Assembly (NCBI RefSeq): GCF_900111875.1 | Contig: NZ_FOJU01000001.1 | Coordinates: forward strand, 682,001 to 746,000 | Length of the DNA stretch: 64,000 bases | Direction: 5' to 3' | DNA from: Poseidonocella pacifica | Lineage (GTDB): Bacteria > Pseudomonadota > Alphaproteobacteria > Rhodobacterales > Rhodobacteraceae | Position numbers and translations under genes: made by a program | In this document: positions 46,894 through 58,879 of the stretch, piece by piece | Layout: every line of letters begins with the position of its first letter | How positions within the stretch are numbered: the stretch's first letter is position 1 | The notes under the pieces: model-generated | Database searches by the model: none | Told to the model about the DNA's origin: nothing | What the model saw: only the letters and a program-made list of their open reading frames with translations

Positions 46894-47433
46894 ATGGCCG
46901 AGCGAAATCCCCCCCAAAGCGTAACTCTCAATGTGAACGGCACGAGCGAAACTCTGGAGGTCGACACGCGGGTGACACTCCTTGATGCCTTGCGTGATCA
47001 TCTGAACCTGACCGGCACCAAGAAGGGCTGCGATCACGGGCAATGCGGTGCCTGCACCGTCATGGTCAACGGCCGGCGGATCAACTCCTGCCTGACGCTC
47101 GCAGTCATGCATGAGGGTGACGAGATTACCACGATCGAGGGGATCGGCACACCTGAGGCGCCGTCAGATATGCAGCGCGCCTTTGTGACCTGCGACGGGT
47201 TCCAGTGTGGGTACTGCACGCCGGGTCAGGTCATGTCGGGCACTGCTGTGCTCGAAGAATTTCGTCAAGGCTGGCCCTCGCATGTGTCCAAAGACCTCAC
47301 CGGGAATGCTGACTTCAATGACGAGGAGTTGGCTGAGCGGATGAGCGGGAATCTCTGCCGGTGCTCCGCGTATCCCGGCATACGCCAGGCGATTACTTCA
47401 GTCGCGACGAAGACAAAGGAGGCGGCGGAATGA
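46894..47433 (+). CDS. paoA: Aldehyde oxidoreductase, [2Fe-2S] subunit (PaoA-like)
   Basis: Electron-transfer subunit of a xanthine-oxidase-family molybdenum enzyme, 179 residues. The plant-type cluster ligands are Cys46, Cys51, Cys54 and Cys66; the second cluster uses Cys105, Cys108, Cys155 and Cys157. No twin-arginine signal is evident, unlike E. coli PaoA, so a cytoplasmic enzyme is possible. ATG 46894 follows GCGAGGA. Its stop overlaps the next gene by four bases (ATGA). Confidence 0.93.
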   Translation: MAERNPPQSVTLNVNGTSETLEVDTRVTLLDALRDHLNLTGTKKGCDHGQCGACTVMVNGRRINSCLTLAVMHEGDEITTIEGIGTPEAPSDMQRAFVTCDGFQCGYCTPGQVMSGTAVLEEFRQGWPSHVSKDLTGNADFNDEELAERMSGNLCRCSAYPGIRQAITSVATKTKEAAE

Positions 47434-48452
47434 GACCCTTCGATTATCACCGCGCCACCGACCTTGACGATGCGTCCGGCCATCTGAATGCGAGCACACA
47501 GATCATCGCGGGCGGGACCAACCTGCTCGACCTCATGAAACTGCAGGTCATGACCCCCCAGCAGTTGGTCGATATCAACCGCATCGACGGGCTGGACCGG
47601 ATCGAACCGGAGGGCGAGGGGCTGCGCATCGGGGCGCTTGTGCCCAACTCGGATCTGGCAGGCGATGAGCGTATCCGTCGCAATTATCCGGTGCTCTCCC
47701 GCGCGCTGCTTGCTGGTGCATCGGGGCAACTTCGGAACAAGGCGACAACTGGCGGCAACCTTCTGCAGCGCACGCGGTGCCCATACTTTTACGAAACAGC
47801 GATGCCCTGCAACAAGCGCGATCCCGGTACGGGCTGCGCCGCACGCGGGGGCGCCACACGGATGAACGCCGTCTTGGGCGTATCGGAGCACTGCATCGCC
47901 GCCCATCCTTCGGACATGGCCGTGGGCATGCGGGTTCTGGGGGCCGAGGTGGAGATTCGCCGCGCCGATGGAAGCCATACACGTAAAACGCTGGACGAGC
48001 TTTACTCGCTGCCCGGCGAGCGGCCGGATATCGAAACCACCTTGTCTCCCGACGATATCATCACCGCCGTGATCCTCCCTGCGCCGGTCGCGCCTTCGGT
48101 CCAGAGCTACCGTAAGGTTCGGGATCGTGCGTCTTATGCCTTTGCGCTCGTGTCTGTGGCGGCTGTGGTGCAGGTCGAGGGTGGCAAGATCACCCGGGCC
48201 GATCTTGCCTTCGGGGGCATCGCCTCACGCCCTTGGCGCGACCCGGCTGTGGAAGCCATGCTGGTTGGGGAAACCCCGAGCATCGATCTCTTCCGTGCCG
48301 CCGGCAAGCGGCTTGTCGCAGCGGCAGAGACCCAACCCGGAAACGCATTCAAATTGCCCATGGTTCGCCGCACGCTCGCGGGCGTTCTCGCCGAAGCGAC
48401 AGGCCTGAGCGAACCTACGACCGGCACCGACAACGTGGGAGAGATCGCATGA
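47430..48452 (+). CDS. paoB: Aldehyde oxidoreductase, FAD subunit with [4Fe-4S] site (PaoB-like)
   Basis: A 340-residue FAD-binding subunit with the flavin motif [11 protein letters not shown] at 27-37 and [14 protein letters not shown] near 107-119. Four cysteines, Cys117, Cys127, Cys136 and Cys155, match the extra [4Fe-4S] segment known in E. coli PaoB and absent from most xanthine-dehydrogenase FAD subunits. This is why it is called PaoB-like rather than CoxM or XdhB. It is coupled by four-base overlaps to both neighbours. Confidence 0.93.
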   Translation: MRPFDYHRATDLDDASGHLNASTQIIAGGTNLLDLMKLQVMTPQQLVDINRIDGLDRIEPEGEGLRIGALVPNSDLAGDERIRRNYPVLSRALLAGASGQLRNKATTGGNLLQRTRCPYFYETAMPCNKRDPGTGCAARGGATRMNAVLGVSEHCIAAHPSDMAVGMRVLGAEVEIRRADGSHTRKTLDELYSLPGERPDIETTLSPDDIITAVILPAPVAPSVQSYRKVRDRASYAFALVSVAAVVQVEGGKITRADLAFGGIASRPWRDPAVEAMLVGETPSIDLFRAAGKRLVAAAETQPGNAFKLPMVRRTLAGVLAEATGLSEPTTGTDNVGEIA

Positions 48453-50635
48453 CCGACATGTTCCGCATGGACAAACCCCAGCCCCGGCTTTTCGATGAGA
48501 CGGTACAGGGCGTCATCGGCAAGCCCCTTGACCGCCCCGAAGGATTGCTCAAGGTCACCGGCCGCGCGCCCTATGCGGCTGAGGTTCCCGAGGCAAACAT
48601 GGTTCATGGTGTCCTTGTTCGATCAACCATCACGCGGGGTCGTCTGACGGGCATCGACAAGAGCGCGCTGGAAGGGCTCAGCGGGATCCTCGGGGTAATC
48701 CGCAGCCCGGAATTCGTTCGCAACTCGGCCCAAGGCATGGCGAACGAAGCACCGATTCAGCCCGAGGACCACGTCGCCTATTTCGGTCAACCTATGGCGC
48801 TTGTGGTCGCCGAAACCTTCGAAGCCGCCCGCGACGGGGCGCACCGCCTCCGGCTCAGCTATGAGACGGAACACGCAGAGATCGACCCCACTACGACAAG
48901 CGAGATCGACACCAAACCGGACAGTTTCGGTGATCTCGATTCCGCAATGGCCCAGGCCGACGTCACGATCGATCAGAAATACAGCACGCCGGGGCAGGTA
49001 TCCGCCGCGATGGAACCGCACGCGTCGATCGCGTGGTGGGAGGGCGACAATGTTACTCTGCGCGGATCGTATCAGATGCTGCGATTCAATCGGAACGAGC
49101 TTGCCGATTCCCTTGGGATAGATCCCGAAAATGTCCGCATTCTGTCGCCCTATGTCGGGGGCGGATTTGGCTCCAAACTTGGTATCGGGTCAGAAGCGGT
49201 CGCCGCAGCAATCGCGGCCCGAGAGCTTGGGCGCCCGGTACGCGTCGTCATGAGCCGTCAGCATGTATTCGATATGGTCCTGCGCCGAAGCGAGACGCAT
49301 CAGCGCTTGCGGCTTGCCGCGAAGGCCGACGGCACGCTTCTCGGGATCGGACACGAAGACCGTGTCTCCAACCTGCCGGGTGAAGAGTTCTCCGAGCCGA
49401 CAGCCATGGCGACCCATTTCATGTACGGCGGGGAAAACCGGCTCTATAATCACGAGATTGCACGCATACATCGCACACCTTCGGGGTCGGTTCGAGCACC
49501 GGGCGAGGCGGTCGGGATGCTGGCGCTGGAATCCGCGATGGACGAATTGGCAGAAGTCGCGGGCATAGATCCGGTCGAACTGCGGCTGCGCAACCTGCCG
49601 GAAAAGCATCCGGAAAAAGGGGTCCCCTTTTCTTCGCGGCGCTTCGAGGATTGCCTGCGCGAAGGCGCGAAGGAGTTTGGATGGGAAAACCGCACTCCGA
49701 CAGCATCACGCCGCGAGGGTGATTGGTTCATCGGTTGCGGCATGTCCGGAGCGGGTCGCGCCAACATGCTGGTCCCATCAGAGGCGCGCGTCACCCTTGA
49801 GGGGGATCGCGCGATCGTCGAGACGGACATGACCGACATCGGCACCGGCAGCTATGCCATCCTGACCCAGATTGCCGCGGAATTGCTGGGGCTTCCCATG
49901 GACCGGGTGGAGACACGTCTTGGCGACACGCGCTTCCCCGGCGCCTCGGGCTCCGGCGGTTCGGTCGGGGCGGGGTCCTCGGGCTCTTCGGTATTTCTTG
50001 CCGCGAAGAAGATCCGCGCGCGACTGGCCGAAGCGATGGGCTGCGCCGAAGAGGACCTGACCCTTCAGGACGGTATCGCCAGAAGCGGCAATATCCAAAA
50101 ACCTCTCTCCGAATTGGCCGCAACGGCGATGACCGAAGAGGGCGGGATCAAACCCGGTGCAATGGGCAAGGAATTTTTCCAAGCTGGCTTCGGCGCGCAT
50201 TTCGTGGAAATCGGTGTCAACGCGATCACCGGGGAGGCACGCGTACGGCGCATGCTGGGGGTCTTTTCCGCCGGGCGCATCCTCAACGAGAAAACCGCGA
50301 CATCACAGTGTATTGGCGGCATGGTCTGGGGCCTTGGCGCTGCGCTGACCGAAGAGTTGCAGCACGACCCGCGCACCGGGGGTATCGTATCCCGCGATTT
50401 GGCCAACTATCACGTGGCGAGCCATGCAGACGTGCCGATGATCGACGTGCGGTTGCTTCCCGAACGGGATGATCAAGCCAATCCGATGCAGGCGAAGGGC
50501 ATCGGGGAATTGGGCATCTCAGGCGCGGGCGCGGCAGTGACCAACGCCATTTACAACGCTTGTGGTGTGCGGATCCGGGATTTCCCGGCGACACCTGACA
50601 AGATCATCGCCGGGCTCGAAGCGCTCGGTCGATAA
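48449..50635 (+). CDS. paoC: Aldehyde oxidoreductase, molybdenum-cofactor subunit (PaoC-like)
   Basis: The 728-residue catalytic subunit, which oxidises aromatic or other aldehydes to acids. [17 protein letters not shown] at the start, [23 protein letters not shown], a [15 protein letters not shown] stretch and the terminal [15 protein letters not shown] with catalytic Glu687 are family markers. ATG 48449 overlaps the previous stop (ATGA). The chaperone PaoD/XdhC that sulfurates the cofactor is not in the window. Confidence 0.93.
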   Translation: MTDMFRMDKPQPRLFDETVQGVIGKPLDRPEGLLKVTGRAPYAAEVPEANMVHGVLVRSTITRGRLTGIDKSALEGLSGILGVIRSPEFVRNSAQGMANEAPIQPEDHVAYFGQPMALVVAETFEAARDGAHRLRLSYETEHAEIDPTTTSEIDTKPDSFGDLDSAMAQADVTIDQKYSTPGQVSAAMEPHASIAWWEGDNVTLRGSYQMLRFNRNELADSLGIDPENVRILSPYVGGGFGSKLGIGSEAVAAAIAARELGRPVRVVMSRQHVFDMVLRRSETHQRLRLAAKADGTLLGIGHEDRVSNLPGEEFSEPTAMATHFMYGGENRLYNHEIARIHRTPSGSVRAPGEAVGMLALESAMDELAEVAGIDPVELRLRNLPEKHPEKGVPFSSRRFEDCLREGAKEFGWENRTPTASRREGDWFIGCGMSGAGRANMLVPSEARVTLEGDRAIVETDMTDIGTGSYAILTQIAAELLGLPMDRVETRLGDTRFPGASGSGGSVGAGSSGSSVFLAAKKIRARLAEAMGCAEEDLTLQDGIARSGNIQKPLSELAATAMTEEGGIKPGAMGKEFFQAGFGAHFVEIGVNAITGEARVRRMLGVFSAGRILNEKTATSQCIGGMVWGLGAALTEELQHDPRTGGIVSRDLANYHVASHADVPMIDVRLLPERDDQANPMQAKGIGELGISGAGAAVTNAIYNACGVRIRDFPATPDKIIAGLEALGR

Positions 50636-50649
50636 AACCTAAGGTTCCG

Positions 50650-51072
50650 TCAGACGATATCGACGTCTGGCGGGGCCAACTCAAACCCCTCGAACTGAAA
50701 TGCGGGCGAGACCGTACATCCGACCAACGTGTATGCCCCTGTGCTGCGGCAGCTCTGCCAGCACCCGGCCGGAACGATGATTTGCGGTGCTTGGTCCATG
50801 CCGAGGTTGGGCCCGAGCACCTGCTCTCGCTTCGGACCGTCGAGGGTTTTCGACGTGCTGAGGATGATGGGTGCACCAGAGTAGAAGTGCCAGATCTCGG
50901 CGGCATCGACGCGGTGCCAATGGGATACCTCGCCAGCTTGCAGCAGAAAATAGATGCAACTGCCGGACGCACGGCCGGCTTGTGTATCGGCGCGCCAAGT
51001 CTCGCGGTAGTGGCCGCCCTCTGGGTGCGGCTGCAGACCAAGCTGAGCAATTAGATGTGATGGCGTCATCAT
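50650..51072 (-). CDS. DUF985 cupin-fold protein
   Basis: A 140-residue cupin with the DUF985 pattern: HPEGGHYRETWRA, SCIYFLLQAGEVSHWHRVDAAEIWHFYSGAP, and PAGCWQSC...YTLVGCTVSPAFQFEGFEL. A small-molecule or metal site in the barrel is expected from HWHR and the downstream His and Glu. Function unknown. ATG 51072 has GGGAG seven bases upstream; TTG 51078 is possible. Convergent with paoC. Confidence 0.85.
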   Translation of the reverse strand: MMTPSHLIAQLGLQPHPEGGHYRETWRADTQAGRASGSCIYFLLQAGEVSHWHRVDAAEIWHFYSGAPIILSTSKTLDGPKREQVLGPNLGMDQAPQIIVPAGCWQSCRSTGAYTLVGCTVSPAFQFEGFELAPPDVDIV

Positions 51073-51169
51073 GGGCAATCTCCCGCAGGGATCATCCCAG
51101 TGTAGCGCGGGCCGGACAATTCGCCCAGCCCCACGCCATTTTAGCCTCCGCTAGGGGTAGCCCTCTCGC

Positions 51170-53424
<2,255 letters not shown>

Positions 53425-53486
53425 CGAGGTCCCCTTCGCTGTGGCGTGAGCGCCGCCCTAGAGCCTCGCGCAGAGGGCCACAAGGG

Positions 53487-53906
53487 TCACTGTTTGGATT
53501 TCTTGATCGGCACTCCGTACAGTTCGAGCCGATGCCCCTTGAGGTGGTAACCGAGTTTCTGGGCAATCCGTTCCTGCAGAGCTTCGATTTCGGGATCACA
53601 GAACTCTATGACCTTGCCGGTGGCGAGGTCGATGAGATGGTCGTGGTGGTCGCGCTCTGCATCTTCATAGCGGGCGCGGCCGTCGCCGAAATCGACTTTC
53701 TCCAGAATACCCGTCTCTTCAAATAGCTTCACGGTGCGGTAAACCGTGGCGAGCGATATACCGGGGTCGGCGGCATTCGCACGGGCGTGCAACTCTTCGA
53801 CATCGGGATGATCCTCGGCGCGCTCCAGCACTTCGGCGATCACGCGCCGCTGCCCTGTCATACGCAGGCCCTTACGCTCCAGTCGGTGAATGATCGTCTT
53901 GGCCAT
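53487..53906 (-). CDS. Fur-family metalloregulator, Mur-like
   Basis: A 139-residue Fur repressor: helix-turn-helix MTGQRRVIAEVLERAEDHPDVEELHARANAADPGISLATVYRTVKLF, and metal site RDHHDHLIDLATGKVIEF. The two CxxC zinc motifs of E. coli Fur are absent (C93 and C96 are replaced by D and T), as in alphaproteobacterial Fur/Mur proteins that sense manganese. It is not Irr-like (no haem motif). A manganese or iron role is therefore inferred. GAGAG lies upstream of the start. Confidence 0.88.
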   Translation of the reverse strand: MAKTIIHRLERKGLRMTGQRRVIAEVLERAEDHPDVEELHARANAADPGISLATVYRTVKLFEETGILEKVDFGDGRARYEDAERDHHDHLIDLATGKVIEFCDPEIEALQERIAQKLGYHLKGHRLELYGVPIKKSKQ

Positions 53907-53977
53907 GATCTCTCGTCGCGGTGGTCCCGAAGCCTCGGTCTAGCCCAAGGCTTCGGGTGAGAAAAGCCGCGATCGTC

Positions 53978-54676
53978 TCAGGGCTGCGGCGCGCTCATCT
54001 GCATATGCAGGGCCGTGACGGTGGCCGGATCGAGCGACAGTGCTCTGCCGAGGTCGCGCAGATAGGCGCGCTCCGCGTCGGTATCGACGTTGATGGCCAG
54101 CAGAGAGGCCGAATAAACCTGCGCCGCCTGCGCAGGGGGCGTGTCTCCGGCAAGGCTGTCCACATCCACGGGTGCGGCAAGCTGGGTACGCAGGAAGGTG
54201 ATGTCGCTTTCCTCCGCATCGTCGCCCACCATTTCCAAGATGCGCTTCTGTTCGGCCTCGTCGATCTTGCCGTCGGCCTTGGTTGCCTGAATCATGGCGC
54301 GTAGCATGAGGCCGGCCTGCATCTCCATTTCGTCGTTGGCGCGTTCATTGCCCGTGCTCTTGAGCATGTCTTGCATGCCAGATTGGCCCGAGGCCGCGAG
54401 CCCGCCAAACGCCGCGAGCATACCGGCAAGCCCGGTTCCGCCTCCGCCGCTCGACATCATCTTGGTGGCCATATCCTGCAACGAGCCGCCAAACGGATTG
54501 TTCCCGGCGGAGAAACCGGGAAACGCGCCCGTATTCGCACCGGCGTCTTTTGCTCCAAAGCTGGTTTGAAGCTGCTTCATGATGTCCTGAAGTCCGCCCC
54601 CACTGGAGAGCCGATCAACACCTTTCGCCGTGGCATAACCAACGGCGACTTTCGTCAATGTTCCAAGCAAACCCAT
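53978..54676 (-). CDS. TerB-like DUF533 protein
   Basis: A 232-residue protein. The N-terminus MGLLGTLTKVAVGYATAKGVD leads to a long Gly/Ser/Met-rich flexible stretch (about 40-95), and the C-terminal half is a TerB-like helical domain (AMIQATKADGKIDEAEQKRILEMVG). It matches the YebE/DUF533 layout. Function unknown; some are linked to envelope or tellurite stress. AGGGGA precedes ATG 54676. Confidence 0.82.
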   Translation of the reverse strand: MGLLGTLTKVAVGYATAKGVDRLSSGGGLQDIMKQLQTSFGAKDAGANTGAFPGFSAGNNPFGGSLQDMATKMMSSGGGGTGLAGMLAAFGGLAASGQSGMQDMLKSTGNERANDEMEMQAGLMLRAMIQATKADGKIDEAEQKRILEMVGDDAEESDITFLRTQLAAPVDVDSLAGDTPPAQAAQVYSASLLAINVDTDAERAYLRDLGRALSLDPATVTALHMQMSAPQP

Positions 54677-54801
54677 AGCTGATAATCCCCTGATGTAATA
54701 AAATTGGGTCAATGGAACCAACTTTACATATCTTGGCCACAATTGAACTAAAACTTTAGGCTGAAATGCAGGCCAACGTCAAAAGCTATGGTTGAGTGGT
54801 C

Positions 54802-55983
54802 TCAGGCGAGGATCTTGATTCCGCGGCTCAGACCGTCAAGCGTCATGGGCACCATCCGGTCTTCGAAGATGTCCCGGATCATGCCGACCGACTGTGTGTA
54901 GTCCCAATGCGCCTCGGGCAGGGGGTTGAGCCAGAGCGTATCTGGCCACTGCTGCCGCGCGCGCTCCAGCCAGATGTATCCGGCCTCGGCGTTCCAGTGC
55001 TCATTCGCGCCTCCGGGGATCGCCACCTCATAGGGAGACATCGCGGCGTCGCCGACAAAGATACACTTGTAGTCTGACCCATAGGTGTGGAGCAGATCCC
55101 ATGTCGGGATTTGGTCATTCCAACGACGGGAATTGTCGCGCCAGACACCCTCATAGAGGCAGTTGTGGAAATAGTAGTGTTCGAGATGTTTGAACTCGGA
55201 CCGTGCAGCGGAAAACAGCTCTTCCACGACCTTTACATGCGGATCCATCGACCCGCCAACATCCAGCAGCAGCAGAACCTTCACGGCGTTGTGGCGCTCT
55301 GGCCGGGTCTGAACGCTCAGGTATCCCTGCTCGGCCGTGGCACGGATCGTGCCATCCATATCCAGTTCGTCCTCTGCGCCGGTGCGCGCCCATGTACGCA
55401 AGCGTTTGAGCGCGACCTTGATATTGCGCGTGCCCAGTTCGACCGTGTCGTCGAGGTTGCGGAACTCCCTCTTGTCCCAAACCTTTACGGCGCGCTGGTG
55501 GCGGGACTTGTCCTGCCCGATCCGTACACCCTCGGGGTTGTAGCCATAGGCCCCGAAAGGAGATGTGCCTGCCGTGCCGATCCACTTGCTGCCGCCCTGA
55601 TGGCGCCCCTCTTGGTCCTTCAACCGGTCGCGCAGCGTTTCCATCAGTTTGTCGAACCCGCCGAGCGCTTCGATCTCGGCCATTTCCTCGGCGCTCAGAT
55701 GCTTCTCCGCCATGCGTTCAAGCCAATCGGCTGGAAGGTCCACCGCCTCCATGACCTGCTCGGCACTGATCGCCTCCAGACCCTTGAAGGCTTCGGCAAA
55801 GGCGCGGTCAAAGCGATCTATGTTGCGCTCATCTTTGACCATCGCGGTCCGGGCCAGATAGTAGAAGGCGTCGATGTCATAGGTCGCAATCCCCGCCCGC
55901 ACCGCCGACAGGAACGTCAGGTACTCCCGCAGGCTGACCGGAACGCCGCCTTTCCTCAATGTATCGAAGAAGGGCAGGAACAC
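54802..55983 (-). CDS. VWA-domain protein (CoxE-like) of a MoxR cassette
   Basis: A 393-residue protein with a von Willebrand A domain near residues 235-393. Its metal-ion site begins DVGGSMDPH at 241-249, a form in which the usual DxSxS is DxGxS. The first part (MFLPFFDTLRKGGVPVSLREYLTFL) is typical of CoxE-like partners of MoxR ATPases. Start codon is GTG 55983, with no clear RBS; it probably depends on coupling to the small gene that stops three bases upstream. The complex with MoxR may insert metal or remodel an enzyme; the target is unknown. Confidence 0.88.
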   Translation of the reverse strand: MFLPFFDTLRKGGVPVSLREYLTFLSAVRAGIATYDIDAFYYLARTAMVKDERNIDRFDRAFAEAFKGLEAISAEQVMEAVDLPADWLERMAEKHLSAEEMAEIEALGGFDKLMETLRDRLKDQEGRHQGGSKWIGTAGTSPFGAYGYNPEGVRIGQDKSRHQRAVKVWDKREFRNLDDTVELGTRNIKVALKRLRTWARTGAEDELDMDGTIRATAEQGYLSVQTRPERHNAVKVLLLLDVGGSMDPHVKVVEELFSAARSEFKHLEHYYFHNCLYEGVWRDNSRRWNDQIPTWDLLHTYGSDYKCIFVGDAAMSPYEVAIPGGANEHWNAEAGYIWLERARQQWPDTLWLNPLPEAHWDYTQSVGMIRDIFEDRMVPMTLDGLSRGIKILA

Positions 55984-55986
55984 AGA

Positions 55987-56151
55987 TCAGACAGCCCGGA
56001 TGATGAAGATATTGATGAAGAGCCCCAGAAGCGCGAAGGCGATGGCATAGGCCGCCGCGTATTGCGCGATATCGAGGCCCGACCCCTTGCGCCGCCGGGC
56101 GGTAAATCCGCCGATCAGGGCACCGGCGAGACCGAAGAGAAGAACGAACAT
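55987..56151 (-). CDS. Small membrane protein between MoxR and VWA genes
   Basis: A 54-residue protein: two hydrophobic helices (MFVLLFGLAGALIGGF and YAAAYAIAFALLGLFINIFII) joined by a basic loop TARRRKGSGLD. AAAGGA lies eight bases before ATG 56151. It ends three bases before the VWA GTG start, so the genes are translationally linked. Conserved context with a MoxR-VWA pair suggests a membrane partner. Too short for many gene finders. Confidence 0.75.
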   Translation of the reverse strand: MFVLLFGLAGALIGGFTARRRKGSGLDIAQYAAAYAIAFALLGLFINIFIIRAV

Positions 56152-56203
56152 GAGCGTTTCCTTTTGTTCGGGGATCTAGGCCCCGTGGGGCGCGCTGTCC
56201 AGA

Positions 56204-57043
56204 TCAGCGCCCGCGCCGCGCCATGAAGGCGAGCCGCTCGAACAGGTGCACATCCTGTTCGTTCTTGAGCAGGGCGCCGTGCAATTTGGGGAGGGCATTC
56301 GCGCCGTCCCGCCGAAGGTCTTCGGCCGTCAGATCCTCGGCCAGAAGAAGCTTGAGCCAGTCGAGCACCTCCGAGGTGGAGGGGCGTTTCTTGAGGCCCG
56401 GCTGTTCGCGAAGCTCGTAGAATTGGGTCAGCGCGGTTGTCAGCAGTTCGGCCTTGATACCCGGATGATGCACTTCGACGATGGCGCGCATCGTTTCCAT
56501 GTCGGGAAAGCGGATGTAGTGAAAGAAGCAGCGCCGCAGAAACGCATCCGGCAGCTCCTTTTCGTTGTTCGATGTGATGATGACAATGGGCCGTTGCACG
56601 GCGCGGACCGTCTCCCCCGTCTCGTAGACGTGGAATTCCATCCGATCGAGTTCCTGTAGCAGATCGTTGGGAAACTCTATGTCGGCCTTGTCGATCTCAT
56701 CGATCAAAAGCACGGTGCGCTCCGCCGAGGCGAACGCCTCCCACAGCTTGCCGCGGCGGATGTAGTTGGAAATGTCACTGACCCGGGCATCGCCCAGTTG
56801 GCTGTCGCGCAGGCGACTTACGGCATCGTATTCATAGAGCCCCTGCTGCGCCCGCGTGGTCGATTTCACATTCCACTCAATCATCCGCAGCCCGAGGCTC
56901 TGCGCAACCTGCCGTGCCAGCTCCGTTTTGCCGGTGCCGGGCTCTCCCTTGACCAGAAGCGGGCGCTCAAGCGTTACGGATGCGTTTACCGCAACCGTGA
57001 GATCATCCGTCGCGACATAAGATTCGGTGCCTTCGAACCGCAT
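56204..57043 (-). CDS. MoxR-family AAA ATPase
   Basis: A 279-residue AAA+ ATPase of the MoxR family. Walker A GEPGTGKT at 33-40, Walker B TVLLIDEIDKAD, and sensor/arginine region DAFLRRCFFHYIRFPD. It is chaperone-like and works with the VWA protein two genes downstream. ATG 57043 has GAGGAG 11 bases upstream; the open frame reaches 57130 but that part lacks family features. Divergent from dksA (132-base gap). Confidence 0.92.
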   Translation of the reverse strand: MRFEGTESYVATDDLTVAVNASVTLERPLLVKGEPGTGKTELARQVAQSLGLRMIEWNVKSTTRAQQGLYEYDAVSRLRDSQLGDARVSDISNYIRRGKLWEAFASAERTVLLIDEIDKADIEFPNDLLQELDRMEFHVYETGETVRAVQRPIVIITSNNEKELPDAFLRRCFFHYIRFPDMETMRAIVEVHHPGIKAELLTTALTQFYELREQPGLKKRPSTSEVLDWLKLLLAEDLTAEDLRRDGANALPKLHGALLKNEQDVHLFERLAFMARRGR

Positions 57044-57175
57044 TTGGTGCCGTGCTCCTCTGGATTGAACGAAAGCTTTTGTAACACAGGAAAAATTGCC
57101 GACAACCACAGAGGGATTGGGTAGTGACAAGCGCCCCGTTCGTGGGGTAAATGCTCGCCCATAAGGAGGGACCTG

Positions 57176-57652
57176 ATGTCTGAAAAGTTTGCCCTATCGC
57201 AAGACTCGGGCCCAGGTAAGGGAACAGCCATGAAAGCAGAGGTTTTCCTGCCGGAAGATTATATTCCAGCAGAGGACGAGCCGTTCATGAACGAACGGCA
57301 AGTCGAATATTTCCGGCGGAAGTTGCAAACATGGAAGGCAGAGCTCGTTGCGGGAAGCCGCGAGACGATCGAAGCCCTGCAGGACGGCACCCGTTCGATC
57401 CCAGATGTAGCCGATCGCGCCAGCGAAGAGACCGACCGCGCTCTTGAATTGCGCACGCGGGATCGTCAGCGCAAGCTCGTGGCCAAGATCGATGCCGCAT
57501 TGCGGCGGATCGACGAGGGTGAGTACGGCTACTGTGAGGTGACCGGTGAGCCGATCAGCCTCAAGCGGCTTGATGCCCGCCCGATCGCGACCATGAGCCT
57601 TGAGGCGCAAGAGCGCCACGAGCGTCGCGAAAAGGTACATCGGGACGACTGA
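57176..57652 (+). CDS. dksA: DksA-like RNA polymerase-binding factor
   Basis: A 158-residue DksA homologue that with ppGpp would retune RNA polymerase in the stringent response. The coiled-coil tip is SIPDVADRASEETDRALELR with Asp77 and Asp80. The C-terminal zinc finger is incomplete: only Cys120 (GYCEVTGEPI) remains, and the second Cys pair is missing. A Rhodobacter sphaeroides DksA-like protein is likewise reported to lack the full finger yet work. ATG 57176 is preceded by the strong AAGGAGGG; a second start at 57230 also has a purine-rich site. Confidence 0.9.
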   Translation: MSEKFALSQDSGPGKGTAMKAEVFLPEDYIPAEDEPFMNERQVEYFRRKLQTWKAELVAGSRETIEALQDGTRSIPDVADRASEETDRALELRTRDRQRKLVAKIDAALRRIDEGEYGYCEVTGEPISLKRLDARPIATMSLEAQERHERREKVHRDD

Positions 57653-57675
57653 ACCCTTTCCGGGTAGGACCAAGG

Positions 57676-57700
57676 CGCCGGGGCACTGCCCCGGCGTTTT
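57676..57700 (+). terminator. dksA intrinsic terminator
   Basis: A perfect nine-base-pair stem (CGCCGGGGC / GCCCCGGCG) with loop ACT is followed by TTTTCC. It starts 24 bases after the dksA stop and separates dksA from the flavin monooxygenase. Confidence 0.88.
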
Positions 57701-57718
57701 CCGTTTGAGGGAGTTGAG

Positions 57719-58879
57719 ATGAGCTTGATCGGGCAGCAGATTACTGTCGTCGGCGCGGGAATCGGCGGTTTGGCCGCGGCGCGTGCATTGGCCCTTCGCG
57801 GTGCGTCCGTTACCGTGCTGGAACAGGCCCCAGAGATCCGCGAGGTCGGCGCGGGCCTTCAAATCAGCCCAAACGGCGCACGGGTTCTTTTTGCCCTCGG
57901 CCTCGGCGATGCACTGACCGCGGCGGCGATTCGCGCGGAGGCTGTATCCTTGCGGGACTACCGCGAGGGACGAGAAGTCCTGCGGCTGGATCTGGGCCGT
58001 TTGCCAGCCCCGATGCGGTACCTGTTTCTTCATCGCGCCGATCTCATCTCCGTGCTTGAGGCAGGGGTTCGCGAGTTGGGTGTGCGGATCGAAACAGGCC
58101 GCCGGGTGATACGCAGCGACAGTGAAGGACTTCACTTCGAAACAGGAGAGGTGCACCGCGCGGCGGTGATCGTTGCCGCCGATGGTGTCCACTCCAAATT
58201 ACGGGAAACTGTGCTTGGCCCATCCAGCCCGAGCTTCACGGGCCAGGTGGCATGGCGCGCCATTGTCCCCAATCGCTGGAATGTCCCGCCGATCGCCCGG
58301 GTCCACATGGGGCCGGGGCAGCACGTGGTGTCCTATCCGCTCGGCAATCGGGATGCGCTCAATATCGTCGCAGTTCAGGAAAGATCCGAATGGGCCGCCG
58401 AAGGTTGGGACCACGCCGATGATCCGGAAAACCTCCGCCGTGCCTTTGCTACGTTCGGGGGGGAGATGGCTGAAATCCTCGGTTCGGTAGAGGATACGCG
58501 GCTTTGGGGGCTGTTTCGGCATCGGGTCGCGCCCCGGTGGCACGATGGGCGAATCGTCTTGCTGGGCGACGCCGCCCACCCGACGCTGCCCTTCCTTGCC
58601 CAGGGGGCAAACCTCGCGATAGAAGACGCTTGGGTGCTGGCCGCGTCATTGGCCGCAAGCGATACACCCGCCGCCGGGTTTGCAATCTATGAGCATCGCC
58701 GCAAACAGCGTGCGCATCGCGTTATCAAGGCCGCCTCATCCAACGCGTGGAAATATCATCTGCGTTTTCCGCCTCTGCGGTTCGCGGCCCATACTGGCCT
58801 TCGCATTGCGGGCCGTCTTGCGCCGGACAGGATGATCCATCAGTTCGATTGGCTCTATGCCCATGATGTCACGCGCTAG
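57719..58879 (+). CDS. FAD-dependent aromatic-ring monooxygenase
   Basis: A 386-residue class A flavoprotein hydroxylase like salicylate or 3-hydroxybenzoate hydroxylases. The FAD motif GAGIGG is at 13-18, DG at ADGVHSKLRE, and GDAAHPTLPFLAQGANLAIEDA binds the ribityl/phosphate part. The true substrate is unknown. GAGGGAGTTGAG precedes ATG 57719. Its TAG overlaps the stop of the convergent glycosyltransferase (CTAG, 58876-58879). Confidence 0.9.
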   Translation: MSLIGQQITVVGAGIGGLAAARALALRGASVTVLEQAPEIREVGAGLQISPNGARVLFALGLGDALTAAAIRAEAVSLRDYREGREVLRLDLGRLPAPMRYLFLHRADLISVLEAGVRELGVRIETGRRVIRSDSEGLHFETGEVHRAAVIVAADGVHSKLRETVLGPSSPSFTGQVAWRAIVPNRWNVPPIARVHMGPGQHVVSYPLGNRDALNIVAVQERSEWAAEGWDHADDPENLRRAFATFGGEMAEILGSVEDTRLWGLFRHRVAPRWHDGRIVLLGDAAHPTLPFLAQGANLAIEDAWVLAASLAASDTPAAGFAIYEHRRKQRAHRVIKAASSNAWKYHLRFPPLRFAAHTGLRIAGRLAPDRMIHQFDWLYAHDVTR

